Shown here: positions 24,201-34,400 of the stretch, one piece after another
How the letters are laid out: every line of letters starts with the position of its first letter
How positions within the stretch are numbered: the first letter of the stretch is position 1
Source: Ophiocordyceps camponoti-saundersi (nom. inval.)
Lineage: Eukaryota > Ascomycota > Sordariomycetes > Hypocreales > Ophiocordycipitaceae
Direction of reading: 5' to 3'
Assembly: GCA_003339415.1 (NCBI GenBank)
Contig: PDHQ01000018.1
Location: 62,001 to 126,000 of the forward strand
DNA: 64,000 bases
The notes under the pieces: model-generated
Database searches by the model: none
What the model saw: the letters and a program-made list of their open reading frames with translations, nothing else
Told to the model about the DNA's origin: nothing
Translations under genes and position numbers: made by a program

Positions 24201-25187
24201 GGTCAAAGTCCTGGCCTACAGGCTTAATAGACACCAGTCGGGCAAAAGGTCCCTCTCCCACATAGTCTGGCAAGCGGATGATGGTATCTTCAGCTCCGTC
24301 TATCCAGACCCTTTGGCACTCGTCCGATCCGGGTTGGAAGTTACAGTAGACGTATAGTGTCTCTTCTGAGGGATCGAACACAGAGTCGAGGGTCGTAACA
24401 TTGTTAGTGATAGCGGATCGCTTGGTATTCGGGACGCGAGCCTCTTTGCGGACGACTGTGTGCGCGGCTGCGAAGGAGTGGTCGATGGAGCTCAGGGGCC
24501 CGTCCAACATGACAAACCCATAGGCATCTTGCCCGAATTCCTCCTCCTTGGCACTTGAACTTCTTCCATCTCTGTTCTTGCTGTTTTTCTTAGGCGTCAA
24601 AGACTGTTTGCTGTAGTACCAGAGAACGTCTGACTGTTCGGGATCGACCTTGGCCATGTCACGGAGCCTATCGAGTTCGGTTGGCGTTTCGACTTCGCGC
24701 TTGCCCAGTCCCGGGCTATAGTTGAGAGAGTTTTGATGTTTAGCGAAGAGGACAGCGGGAGAAGGTGGATTGCTTTCCGGACGCGCCAGATCTGACTTTG
24801 ACTGTCTTAGCCATCGGTATAGTTCGATAGATGCAAGGCAGTCCAAGGTCAGTCCCCAAGACTTGGCAAAGCTTCACTCAGACTTGTTCCTCACAAAGAT
24901 GCATCATGAATGTGACTCGCACTATAGCGAGCAGTTGAAGGGCAATCACATGTACGCGCCCCTCCATACTTGAGCTTGTTTTCACCGCAAGTGACAGCCG
25001 GGTCCTTTTCGGCGCCACCGTGACAATTGATATTATCATTGTTCGACTTATTATGACTGGGTTGCAGATCGCTCACGGTTTCAACGTCAGGAAGGGTAGG
25101 ATGGGGATAGCATGGCGGAACGATGAAAGAAGCAAGGAGTAATGGGAGCAAAGGGACAAAATAAGAACCAGCCCGCTGATGCCACAT
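21235..25187 (-). CDS. Large secreted protein related to the C-terminal extension of subgroup-C (killer-toxin-like) chitinases, without a GH18 domain
   Basis: Proposed exons: 24970-25187, 23824-24871, 23676-23755, 23267-23558, 22976-23200, 22475-22895, 22317-22406, 21859-22227, 21686-21784 and 21235-21623, together 1,076 residues in one frame. The N-terminus is a signal peptide (MWHQRAG then a Leu-rich core). The rest follows, in order, the long extension found after the GH18 module in fungal subgroup-C chitinases: an IDYTNL..YW segment, a YFSGTIIPP segment, a YPGLAIKG..GPSLDIYG segment, a GYLVGGLSFQA segment, and a Cys-rich end. No LysM, chitin-binding or GH18 catalytic motif (DGxDxDxE) is visible. 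Exon 1/2 splicing and the acceptor at 22228 (AAG, or GAG at 22252) are uncertain. It may be a stand-alone paralogue or a decayed chitinase gene. Confidence 0.7.
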
Positions 25188-26854
25188 AATGATAGTGAGA
25201 AACAGGAAGTCTACAGGAAGAGAGCATACGTACATACATACATATCTACATATTATTACGACCCGTGTTGGAGAAGGCAGATGTGCTGTTCTTGTAATAT
25301 CGAGACGTTTTCTCCCCTTTGGGAAATCGTGTTATCTCTGTATATCTTGCCCCCTGTGGAGGCATACCACTCTTCAGGGGATATGGACACGATGAGAGTA
25401 GCAGTTGGTTACATTTGTAGAGTCACTGTCATGTTGACGGCCCGCAGGTTTAGCGGGTTCATGGCCTGGAGGATGCAGTATTTCATCGCATAGACGCCGA
25501 GGCTCCATGATGATGGCTTTCACATGCAGATAGTCTGCAGAGTCCTCGATGAGAGATAGAAACAGAGTCCTCGTGCCAAGTCTCTCGATACAGATTCTGT
25601 TGAGAGGGAGGAGATCTGTTTATTCAATCGGTAGCAACCTCTCTTGTCTGTTGAGGCCGTCCATGGGGCGCTTAGGGCGCATGGGGGGACTCAGGGGAGG
25701 TCACGTGTAGCCTGACTGAATCTCCTATATACTCACTAGGTAGTCTCCGAGTCTCTCTCCCACTTACGCACCACCCACCTACCTATCAGATAGGTAGATG
25801 TCGGTTCAGGTGCATCCGCTGATACCTCTTCGAGATCGTCGTGTCCTTCTTTGATTGTAACTTCCATGGTAAATGGCTATAGTGATGGCTAATATAGAGG
25901 TGGGAGCTCGCATGTCCGTCTCTCTGATCACGGTCATGCCGGTATATAATCTAGCGACCTTCCCTATGTTCTCGAGTGGCTTGAACTACTCAAGACTTCT
26001 CAAGATAGCTGCGGTCCCATACTATCTTCCGAACCACAAGCTTCTCTCATTGGGATGGGCCATACGGTATACGACTACCTACAGCAGGTTACACGCATCG
26101 AATCAGTGGATTTCGCGGAACATTCGAGCCAATAAAGAAGTATACGAAGCTAATAAGAGCGGCGGGTTCGGAAGTACGAGCAGGAACAGAAAAAATGACT
26201 CGATCCGAGTAGCAGAAGTATTGCTACTATTAAGACTTATCCAGCTGCACCCCTTAACTTTGCGCGTCGTAGTTAAGCACTCGCACGCAGTAGGGACGAG
26301 GTTACGTGCCAACGATAGTTGCTTCCTCTTCTCGTGAAGGACCGATCCGTGTCATGTATCCTAACGATGTCAGCTGGACAGGTCGTCATGTCTGTCGCGG
26401 ACTAACGATCTGACAGACAAGGACACCTGAGGAAGACGTTGTTCGATGTGCCTCGGTACTAGAAAAAGCCCTGCGCATCGGTAAATCTACGCTCTCGTAG
26501 CCCGTATTATGGTCTCAGTTCTTACAGCTAGCCCACTATGTCCGCGTGCGAAGAAGAGGCACGAGCGTGGTTTCTACGGTTAAGACAAACACTAACAGTC
26601 AAGGCGCATAGCCGGTCGCTTCGGCCGAGCCGGGATTCTGCTCGGACAAGCGTGCTTACTAACGGCAATTTAGCAACTCAAGTGCACCAGCCTACGCCTA
26701 CATCGGCCTAGGCTCGGAATCCGTAGAACGTCTATATAAGATTCCTGTTTGATCGCCTTCGCACGCGGTCTTCATGCAGCTGCAGGGTCTCCCTAGCAGT
26801 AGGTAGGTAGTCGCCATCAACAGGTCAACGTCGATCCGATCTGAAGCTCCCGCC
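25188..26854. other. Intergenic, no supported gene
   Basis: About 1.7 kb between divergent genes. A 154-codon frame at 25873-26337 (+) has no recognisable domain, no clear leader and no splice context, and I do not call it. There is no trace of the missing GH18 module upstream of the chitinase-related gene. The last 30 bp before 26855 give a good start context for the next gene. Confidence 0.6.
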
Positions 26855-27312
26855 ATGCTCGGAAAGATACTTCTCTCGATCGACGCTGTCGGCCTCGCCA
26901 TAGGCGCAGTGGTCGCAGACATGAACGAGACTCACATGTACAACCCTCGATGGCCACCTCATGCAAAGTACCATCGACTCTCAACCCGAGACTCATCGAC
27001 AGTACGAGTGCTAACCAATCTTGCAGGTTTCACAATGGCCAGACCATCACTCTGGCAGCCATTCTGGGCCTACTCACCCTCTGCTTCACCTGGCGGAAAT
27101 GCACCAACCCCCAGATCAGGCGCGAATCGACTAAAGCGGCCATGATATTTGGATCCATCTACTGGATCGCGGGCTGCTGCGCGCAGCTGTTTCCCGGGGC
27201 TGATGGGCTCGACCCGGAATTTGGAGGACCGGGCTTCCCACAGTTGAAAATCTTTCTATTCTTCCTCGGATGTGGTCTCTTTGGAGGGGTTTTCGAGCTG
27301 AGCGGTCTATAG
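26855..27312 (+). CDS. Small integral membrane protein, DUF6640-like family
   Basis: Two exons, 26855-26967 and 27027-27312, give 132 residues. The 59-nt intron runs from GTACCATC to a TTGCAG acceptor, with a CTAAC branch, and restores the codon for Lys. The start context CCGCCATGC is strong. The protein has four hydrophobic segments (about 4-22, 46-62, 76-94 and 112-128) and the family-like signature HM(Y/F)NPRWPPHAKFHNGQT near residues 28-47. Proteins of this kind are common in fungi and annotated as membrane proteins of unknown function. No enzymatic motif is visible. The gene is convergent with the FAD oxidase downstream. Confidence 0.82.
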
Positions 27313-27751
27313 CTACGATTTGGCTTCGACTTCCAAGAGAAGGCAAGTTCGTATAGGCGTTTTATACGTCAAATGTCTATGTAAGGTTGCAGAAACGACG
27401 AAAGGGCTCAGTGAATAATGATACATGCATACCTACATACATATACACATAGACGAGACGTAGAGTCTTCGATAAATGAGCCTGTCTGTCGTCGTGGTAG
27501 GATTGTTACTACGGTGTCATATGTCGAATTGTCGTATTGTCAGTGAGTGACGCAGTTGAGTAAACTCGTAACCATGCCATGTTTGTGAGATCCACGACCT
27601 CGTGCGGGTATAACTCATGTCTTCTCGTTACGCAACGTTACTGAAGAGAACGCGAAAGACTAGAACACGACTTGGGGATCTATGTTTGTCTATGAAACAC
27701 TCGACATCGTACCGATGACCACCTTTTTTTTTAACTGACCAGGTTGATTGA
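27313..27751. other. Convergent intergenic region
   Basis: 439 bp holding the 3' ends of the flanking convergent genes. A short TACATA repeat lies at about 27,422-27,450. Nothing else is recognised. Confidence 0.5.
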
Positions 27752-29653
27752 TCAGACCATGCACAGTGGTCCATCAGGTCGGTCAATGAACGCCGCAGCA
27801 CCAACGCACGTTGGACAATAGAAGATGCCGTCAGGATCGTACCTCTTCTTAGCCGCTAGATGACCGTCGTAGGCTCTGCCGTAAAAATTCCGTATATAGT
27901 CGGGGTCGTTACGGTCGCCCTCGTTCATATACGCCCCTGTGTCGGGAGACAGCTTCTTGGTTGCAGCACCTTTAACGGTCGTGACGTCTTCGATGACGGC
28001 TTGACGTTGGGCGTAGGTTGCATTCCTAGAGACCGGCCGAACCGTGAGTAGCATCATGTGCGAGCTGCGCCAGGCCGGGTTCAACCCCGACGTCGTGTCA
28101 GTCGCATCCTCAAAGACTTTGCCACCAGAAACGAGTCCGACGATGTTGAATGTGTTCTCCCCGGCTTTGCCGCTCACGACCTCGACAGCCTCCCGAACCG
28201 CTTCACCATCCACAAGGGAATTCCTATTCAATAGTCGCGAGGTTATCAGAAGGGAGTCTCCCGGGGGGCCGTCGCGGCCCAGCTCGGCCTCGTAGAAGGA
28301 CCAGTAGTCATCGTACTGGATCAAGTTCTCTTCTATGAGCAGCTTGTCGCCAAACATGCTGAGCTCCTTGCGCAGAGGGATTAACGCGGCCGTTGCCGCC
28401 TCTTTACCCTCGCCAATGGTCCATATGCTGTGTGTATAGCCGGAGGAAGAGTTGCCCACAACAGCCATGGTCATGTTGCGAAACCAGGTGGCATATCCGG
28501 CAAAGCCGGCATCAATAAGGTCTGGGTGCGTCTGCATCAGAATAGACACGACGTCGAGAAGCTCCGCATTATCGACAGTCGGTCTAATCGAAGATACGTT
28601 AAGCCGGTGCGCCGTCACGGCGCCGACATTCGGATATGCCTTGACCATGGTGCCGAGGACGATGCCATATCCCGGACCCCCTCCGCGCAGAGCCCGGAAT
28701 AAGTCGGTATGCTGGCAGTGATTGGCGAAGACGACGCTGCCGTTGGCGAGCATCACTTCGGCTTCGAGCAGCTGATCGGCGCCGAGCCCGTAGTTTCGTG
28801 TTGCCGGTCCATGTCCGCCGCCGGAAAGCCAACCTCCGGTAGCACCGGGGGACTCGGAGCCTCCGCTCACGACGATCACATTGTGTCTTCGAGCCACCCG
28901 GTGTACGTCTCCCCATTGCCAAGCACCGTCGATATGGATCGCGCTCCCGGACCAGTCGGACGCGGTGCACCCAGTTGCTGACTGGAACTGCGAGTGGAAG
29001 CGAATCTCGTTACGAAGATGACGGATCCAGATGGCAAGACTTCCGAAACCGTCGACGCGGCCGTTGAGCTCATGGCCCGTATTGACAATGGTCAGTCGTA
29101 TGTTGTGTTGCTGGGCAAAAGCGAGCGTTCTTGACGCATGATGACGTGCCGTAACGTTGACGGCGTAAACGGGGAGTTGCCCAAGGTCGCAGCCAGATTC
29201 TCGCAGTCGAGCGGCAAAGTCCACTGGGGGACAGGTCATGTTGTAGGAATAGTATCGTCCGAGAGGCTGTTCTGTCTGAAAGGCCTTGTCCGACCACATC
29301 GCGTTCACGTGTGAGCACTGCCGGGCATCTTGCTCGGGACCCACGTAACACGAGATGGCCACAGGCCGCGATTTGATGAGATTTCCACCCAGCGAGGAGT
29401 TGAAGACGTCCCATGCCTCGTCCGGGGGCCAGCAATCGTCGTCGGGCACCTGCGTGACGGACGTGTTAGAACCTCGCCTCCGTGAGCCGCGTCTTACGCC
29501 GGGAGAACTCACGCATCTGCATACAGAGGGCGGCGATTGCAATCGAGCAGTGACGACGCTCGAGGCGAAAACTAGAGACAAGACGATCTGGCAACGCATC
29601 TTTGGTAGGTTTCGATGGACGGCGGCCACCAAAGACACCGTCTTATTAACCAT
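27752..29653 (-). CDS. Secreted FAD-linked oxidoreductase, berberine-bridge-enzyme (BBE) type
   Basis: Two exons, 29513-29653 and 27752-29449, give 612 residues. The 63-nt intron (GTGAGT donor, TCTAACAC branch, ACGCAG acceptor) is a multiple of three and has no stop, so an unspliced reading of 633 residues is also open. Removing it gives the family-typical CRC..DDDCWPP start. A signal peptide lies at about residues 19-37; translation may start at Met1 (strong GCCATGG context) or Met19. The FAD-binding (PCMH) domain has the likely flavin-linking His in NTGHELNGR (near 173) and the GGWLSGGGHG loop. The BBE domain ends with YDPDGIFYCPTCVG. Such enzymes oxidise alcohols, sugars or secondary metabolites using O2. 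The substrate is not predictable. Confidence 0.9.
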   Translation of the reverse strand: MVNKTVSLVAAVHRNLPKMRCQIVLSLVFASSVVTARLQSPPSVCRCVSSPGVRRGSRRRGSNTSVTQVPDDDCWPPDEAWDVFNSSLGGNLIKSRPVAISCYVGPEQDARQCSHVNAMWSDKAFQTEQPLGRYYSYNMTCPPVDFAARLRESGCDLGQLPVYAVNVTARHHASRTLAFAQQHNIRLTIVNTGHELNGRVDGFGSLAIWIRHLRNEIRFHSQFQSATGCTASDWSGSAIHIDGAWQWGDVHRVARRHNVIVVSGGSESPGATGGWLSGGGHGPATRNYGLGADQLLEAEVMLANGSVVFANHCQHTDLFRALRGGGPGYGIVLGTMVKAYPNVGAVTAHRLNVSSIRPTVDNAELLDVVSILMQTHPDLIDAGFAGYATWFRNMTMAVVGNSSSGYTHSIWTIGEGKEAATAALIPLRKELSMFGDKLLIEENLIQYDDYWSFYEAELGRDGPPGDSLLITSRLLNRNSLVDGEAVREAVEVVSGKAGENTFNIVGLVSGGKVFEDATDTTSGLNPAWRSSHMMLLTVRPVSRNATYAQRQAVIEDVTTVKGAATKKLSPDTGAYMNEGDRNDPDYIRNFYGRAYDGHLAAKKRYDPDGIFYCPTCVGAAAFIDRPDGPLCMV

Positions 29654-29940
29654 GGCGACAGCCGGCTTGGCGACCGATTTGGATGATAACAGACACGAAG
29701 AAAACGTGTTGATATTACGAGAAATTATCGTTTGCTGGTAGATGCTAGCCTATGAAGCACGTCCGAGGCACAGATCCAGACCCAGATAAAGCATGAAAGA
29801 GGGTAGAGAAATACTGGAATGACGAGTGGCATGAGTCCCCAGTATTGCGTAGAGAGACTTGTGGATTGATAGGTCGACGAAACGAGGATGTTTTCTGCTA
29901 TTCTTGATTGCTATTGCCTGGTAGTCAGAGACTCGCATTT

Positions 29941-32207
29941 CTATATTTCCGTTGAGCCTTCTCTTGGAGTTTTGTCGCTTTCGGGACAAAACGGCGCATC
30001 TTCGCCCAGTTCCGTGACAGGAAACAGGAAGTTGAGAAGCAAAAACACCACGAAACTGATGGAGAGCCCAGAGAGGAATGCCAGGTTGTAGAGCCGAATC
30101 CAGCCAGTTAAGGCGTCGGACTCATCTCCGTTGACCCTGCCGACCATGCCGGCTGTATCGAGACCGAAGGTAGTAGTTAGTATATCAACGGGCATTGAGC
30201 AGCGAGACAGCTACTGGTACGCACGTAGAAGCGGCCAAACGCCTGCGAAAAACGCGACGAACGCTCGCCAGTTGAAGCCGTGGTCGAACCAGTAGACGGA
30301 AGAGCTGTCTCCGATATACAGGTCCTGAAGATTGAGCTTGCGTCGTCTGATAATGTGATAGTCGGCGAGTAAAACACCGCTACATTCGCGATACTGTCAG
30401 CCCGATACACCCGCTTGCCGGAGACAGACCAGTAGCAACTCACACCGCGGGAGCTATGAAGACGCCGAAGCCGATCATAACCATGATAAACTTGGTCGCT
30501 GTGGCAAGAAGCTGCCATGGTCTTGGAAGTTGTCAAAATACGCACGAGTCACACACATGTCAGTCAATTGATGAAACCACCTACTGAGTTGCAATCCCCA
30601 CAACCGTCATGATGTATGCACCGCGTCTGATGTTGATATACTTGGGCCACAGACCAGCCAGGTCCATGCCGCAGCTCATCGCATCCAAGACCAAGGATAT
30701 CTAGATTTCTTCATCAGCTCCATGGGCCGTCGTCATACTTGATTCTCTGCTCTCTTACCGATAGCTGGGAACAGACGAATCCAGCGCTGGCAAAGAAGAC
30801 GCCGGCGCGTGAAGCCGGAGACGACTGGTAATTTTCCTGGATGCTGGCCAGGAGATAGATGGGGTTCCATTGAAGCTCGCCTCCTAAAAGATCTCGTGCC
30901 GCGCTGGTGACGATGATGCCAAAGATGGCCGTCACTGAAATGGTGATTGGGGACGCCACAAGCTGAGAAAGGACTGGCGCGTATCTTCGGCTGGAATATC
31001 TCGTCCAGTCTGACTGGCCGAGTGTGCCGCCACCCCAGGCTCCGAGAACCGACATGAGGCCAAACATGAATGCCCATCCGACATTGGGCGAAGTGCCGGG
31101 CTCATGAAACATGCTGCCCGGACCGCCGACTCGGGAGACGGTCCTTTGGTACGAGAGCTTAGCCGAAAGGCCACTTCATCTTTCAGCCTTACTGGCTGGC
31201 TGCCTTTTGTCACTCACCAGATAAGCAAGCCGAGACAGGAGCAGCAGAAGCAGACAAAACAGACGAAGAAGCCAATCTGCAACTTCTCTGGCCGAATCAT
31301 GATGCCTGGTATGTAGAGGCACATCCACAGAACCAGTCCAATGAAGTCGTTTGTCTGCAGGTGAGAATTGGGGTCGAACTGGTTGGGCAGATATGCAAGA
31401 CCTGCAACTGGTCAGTGCTCGAGTTCAAGTGCGGCATGGGAGAAGGGTCAAAGGGGGGCTCACCGGGGATCAGAGCCCCGATGGCCACTCTCATTGCCTG
31501 TCCTCCCCAGAAGGCCTGGAGGCCGAACCAGATGCATCCGCAGAAGACGCGAAGGGTTACCGGGACTTTTGGGGGTCCCGTCGTCAGCGTCCTACCCGGA
31601 TCCGTTGGAGAAGGGCAGATACACTTACAGTATGATCCGCGCATCCCCCAAGAGAAGCGGCTGCATACGGTGAAGCCAATGTGGTGAAGTTCTCCCATCC
31701 ATCCGCAAGAGACGGCAAGCAGACCGGTCACGAGACCTCCAAGAATCTGCAACATGAAAATGATTAGTCTCCTTTCCTGTTCTTCTCTCCGACTTTGAAG
31801 GGAAAACGTACAACAGCGCCGATGGCCTGCTGAGGGCTCAGCCCGAAATTCAGGAGGGAGCTGCCGACCATCCATGCCGAGATGTTTGATCCGGTGACGG
31901 TCCAATAACCTTTTGGGCATGACCGTCAGCTCAAACCGGATGAGCACCAAAGCATCAAGCAACCGTACCGAGGTAGGACCAGACCCCAAACGTCCGTCTC
32001 TCCGGTGGCGTCGGGATCAAGTCCCTGTTGCACCAAGTCGTGTTGTCATAGTTGGCATCTTCATCCTTCGGGCTGAGGCGATTTTCGCTTTCATCAGCAT
32101 CAAACAAGAGGAGGCCAGTCTGTTGATGAAGCACAGAGGCGAAGGCGAAGGCGGACAACCAACCATTGAAGTTTTTCAAGTTTTGCTGCTGCCCGGCTCG
32201 CAGTCAT
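29941..32207 (-). CDS. NCS1-family transporter (nucleobase/allantoin-type permease)
   Basis: Eleven exons: 32160-32207, 31969-32119, 31812-31909, 31629-31746, 31464-31565, 31218-31401, 30759-31143, 30585-30700, 30444-30521, 30225-30379 and 29941-30152, giving 548 residues, a normal NCS1 length. Family signatures appear in order: NRDLIPTPPERRTFG before TM1, TGSNISAWMVGSSLLNFGLSP (TM1), SWGMRGSYFPV, FWGGQAMRVAIGALIP, a TM6 region with GQSDWTRYS, PKYINIRRG, and ADYHIIRRRKLN near the end. These match the fungal Fur/allantoin/uridine-type group of cation-coupled plasma-membrane permeases. The substrate cannot be fixed. The first intron (40 nt, GTTGTC donor) is weak, so the first 16 residues are tentative. 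Four of ten introns use an AAG acceptor. Confidence 0.87.
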
Positions 32208-32427
32208 ATTGCCAACTGTGAGGGGTTTTTCTGACAGGTGCGGGATCGGCAGAGGTGAGGTGAGATGGAGATTCGGTCTGGCGTCATGGAGCTTTGCGTG
32301 AGGGGAGAACTGTACTTACATACATACTGGCATCACCGTATCCGTACATACATACATACATACATACATGCATACAACATACAACCCGTGTAGGTAAGTA
32401 TGTATTGTAGGCAGGCATGTATATACA

Positions 32428-32458
<31 letters not shown>

Positions 32459-34295
32459 GTACATATGTAGGCAGGTAGGTTTGTCGGTAGAATGAAGACC
32501 TACCTGAAGGCTTCAGGCTGCAGTATTACATACAATTCATCGTACTACGTGAATGCTTAACCCGCAGTTAGATTTCTTCGCAGCCCGAAGTCGCCACATG
32601 GCGGAGAATAGGCAGCTGACGGTTACACTGTACATACCTAGGTATGTATGTATGTATGTATGTATGTCTGCCTGCAGCCTAGAGGTTGTGGTCTCCGCCA
32701 CTGCTCCTCGTTATTAAAGTAATAGAGTTGAATAGCGAGTGCCTTGTTAGCAGAGGTTTCTTGGAAGTGCTGATATTCGTTTGTGTGTACGGATACAGTA
32801 TATACATATGTACATATCTTCCCCGGAATGTGTTGTACAAACAGTTCAAGGATCAGCCCATGTCTCTTTGTAAACTCGGCCACGACAGGCTCTGCGTCTT
32901 ACACGCAATACAGACATTTCTTTACCTACCTTGCTACATGTACACACCTACCTACATATGTACATAGGTGTGTGTATGCATATATCATGAGTATGTGTGT
33001 AAATATAAACACATACATATCAAGCTGAGTTTTACAGTTTTCCCGGATCATTAACGTTTGGTACAAAAGGGAGGCTGGACAAGAGAAACCATCTTGGCAA
33101 ATCCCTGGCCGGTTGGACCTTTTGTTTTCTCCCTACTACCTATCCACATGTGCAATTCAAGCCGGCCGATTCCACCCAGCCGAATAAATATACATACATA
33201 CCTACAGGCTACATATGTATATGAACATACATATGTAAGTTGTTTATACATATGTATGTATGTACATAAGTTTATAGGCAACTTCTATATAGAATCATCA
33301 ACAAATGCCCTTCTATTATACATACATACATATATACATACATACATATATACATACATACATATATACATACATACATATATACATATATATATATATA
33401 CATACATACATGTAGGGTTAGGGTTAGTAGGGTTAGTATATTCGTTCATCGGCCACTTCTCACTGATCGGCCAGCTCTCTCTACCTTCCATATTAATAAC
33501 CTTTAATATTTTCAAGCTTGGCTTCTTTCCTTGCACGTCTTCATCTCGTTATCATCACTAACCAGCAAAGTATCCGCCAAGCAGTCTCATACTACTACAT
33601 AGAAATAAAGTACACAAGTGTTATACAGACAAGGGAAAGGTGAATTACACACATACAACAGACGTTCTACCTACACGTACTATGTATATACATACATATG
33701 TATATACATATCTATGTATATACATATCTATATATATATATATCTATGTATATACATATCTATGTATGTAAATGATATGTACGTATGTATGTGTATAACT
33801 CGCGAGCATATCAAGTCTATAAAATCAGTCTTCGCCCTTCTAGACAAGCAAGTTGCAGAATATAACCCGCTTCAACTATCTATTTACAACCAACATGCTA
33901 ACTAAACATAACCTCGTTCAACAGCTCAATGCGCAATAGCTGTTCATTGTCCCTGCCGTCGCGCGTCTACCAAAACTACAACAACCTTCCTCCGTCCACT
34001 AGACACATCTAAACAACACGGATAAGATCCGACCACAGCATCGTTCCCATATAATGCGTGAGTTGACTCTGTTACGGGCTCGTATGTTGTCGTCAGTCGT
34101 CAACAATTCTCCTGTCCCAGTCTCGCTGCTCCTGTGAAAGCGATAGTCATTCTGTATTGCGAGAGGTCCCACCCCTCTTTTTTTGACTATACATATATCC
34201 CTAGCCGCTCGCCATCGGGCCCTGTCGTCATTAAAATCAGTTGTCGTCGTCGTCCTCTTCACGGCTCAGTGGGCGCCCAAAGGCCTGTTGCCGTC
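32208..34295. repeat. Microsatellite-rich intergenic region
   Basis: About 2.1 kb without a supported gene, dominated by TACA/TATG tetranucleotide repeats (for example 32421-32460, 32640-32668, 33185-33260, 33318-33412, 33680-33800). Apparent frames such as 33058-33561 are repeat translations rich in Tyr, Ile, His and Thr and are rejected. A short telomere-like repeat lies at 33413-33436. The right-hand end is the 3' flank of the Egh16-like gene. Confidence 0.75.
33413..33436 (+). repeat. Short interstitial telomere-type repeat
   Basis: TAGGGTTAGGGTTAG is followed directly by TAGGGTTAG, that is about four TTAGGG-type units with one register slip, at the end of a long TACATA microsatellite. 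TTAGGG is the usual filamentous-ascomycete telomere unit. It is too short to be a telomere. Confidence 0.75.
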
Positions 34296-34369
34296 CTAAT
34301 TGCCGAATTTGTTTCTCGAGTTGGCGCTACTCTGCTGGCCAACTGTGTCACTTCGGAATTGGTTGCCTC

Positions 34370-34400
<31 letters not shown>

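Noticed and set aside
25873..26337. A 154-codon frame as a possible gene
   Set aside because: No domain, signal peptide, splice context or leader; composition looks non-coding.
28709..28981. Antisense frames across the FAD oxidase
   Set aside because: They are shadows of a confidently assigned gene.
32400..32470. TACA repeat array considered as a CRISPR-like or regularly spaced repeat
   Set aside because: It is a plain tetranucleotide microsatellite with no spacers, and the genome is eukaryotic.
33058..33561. A 167-codon Tyr/Ile/His-rich frame
   Set aside because: Its middle is a translation of the TACATA microsatellite, and the start lies in unrelated sequence.
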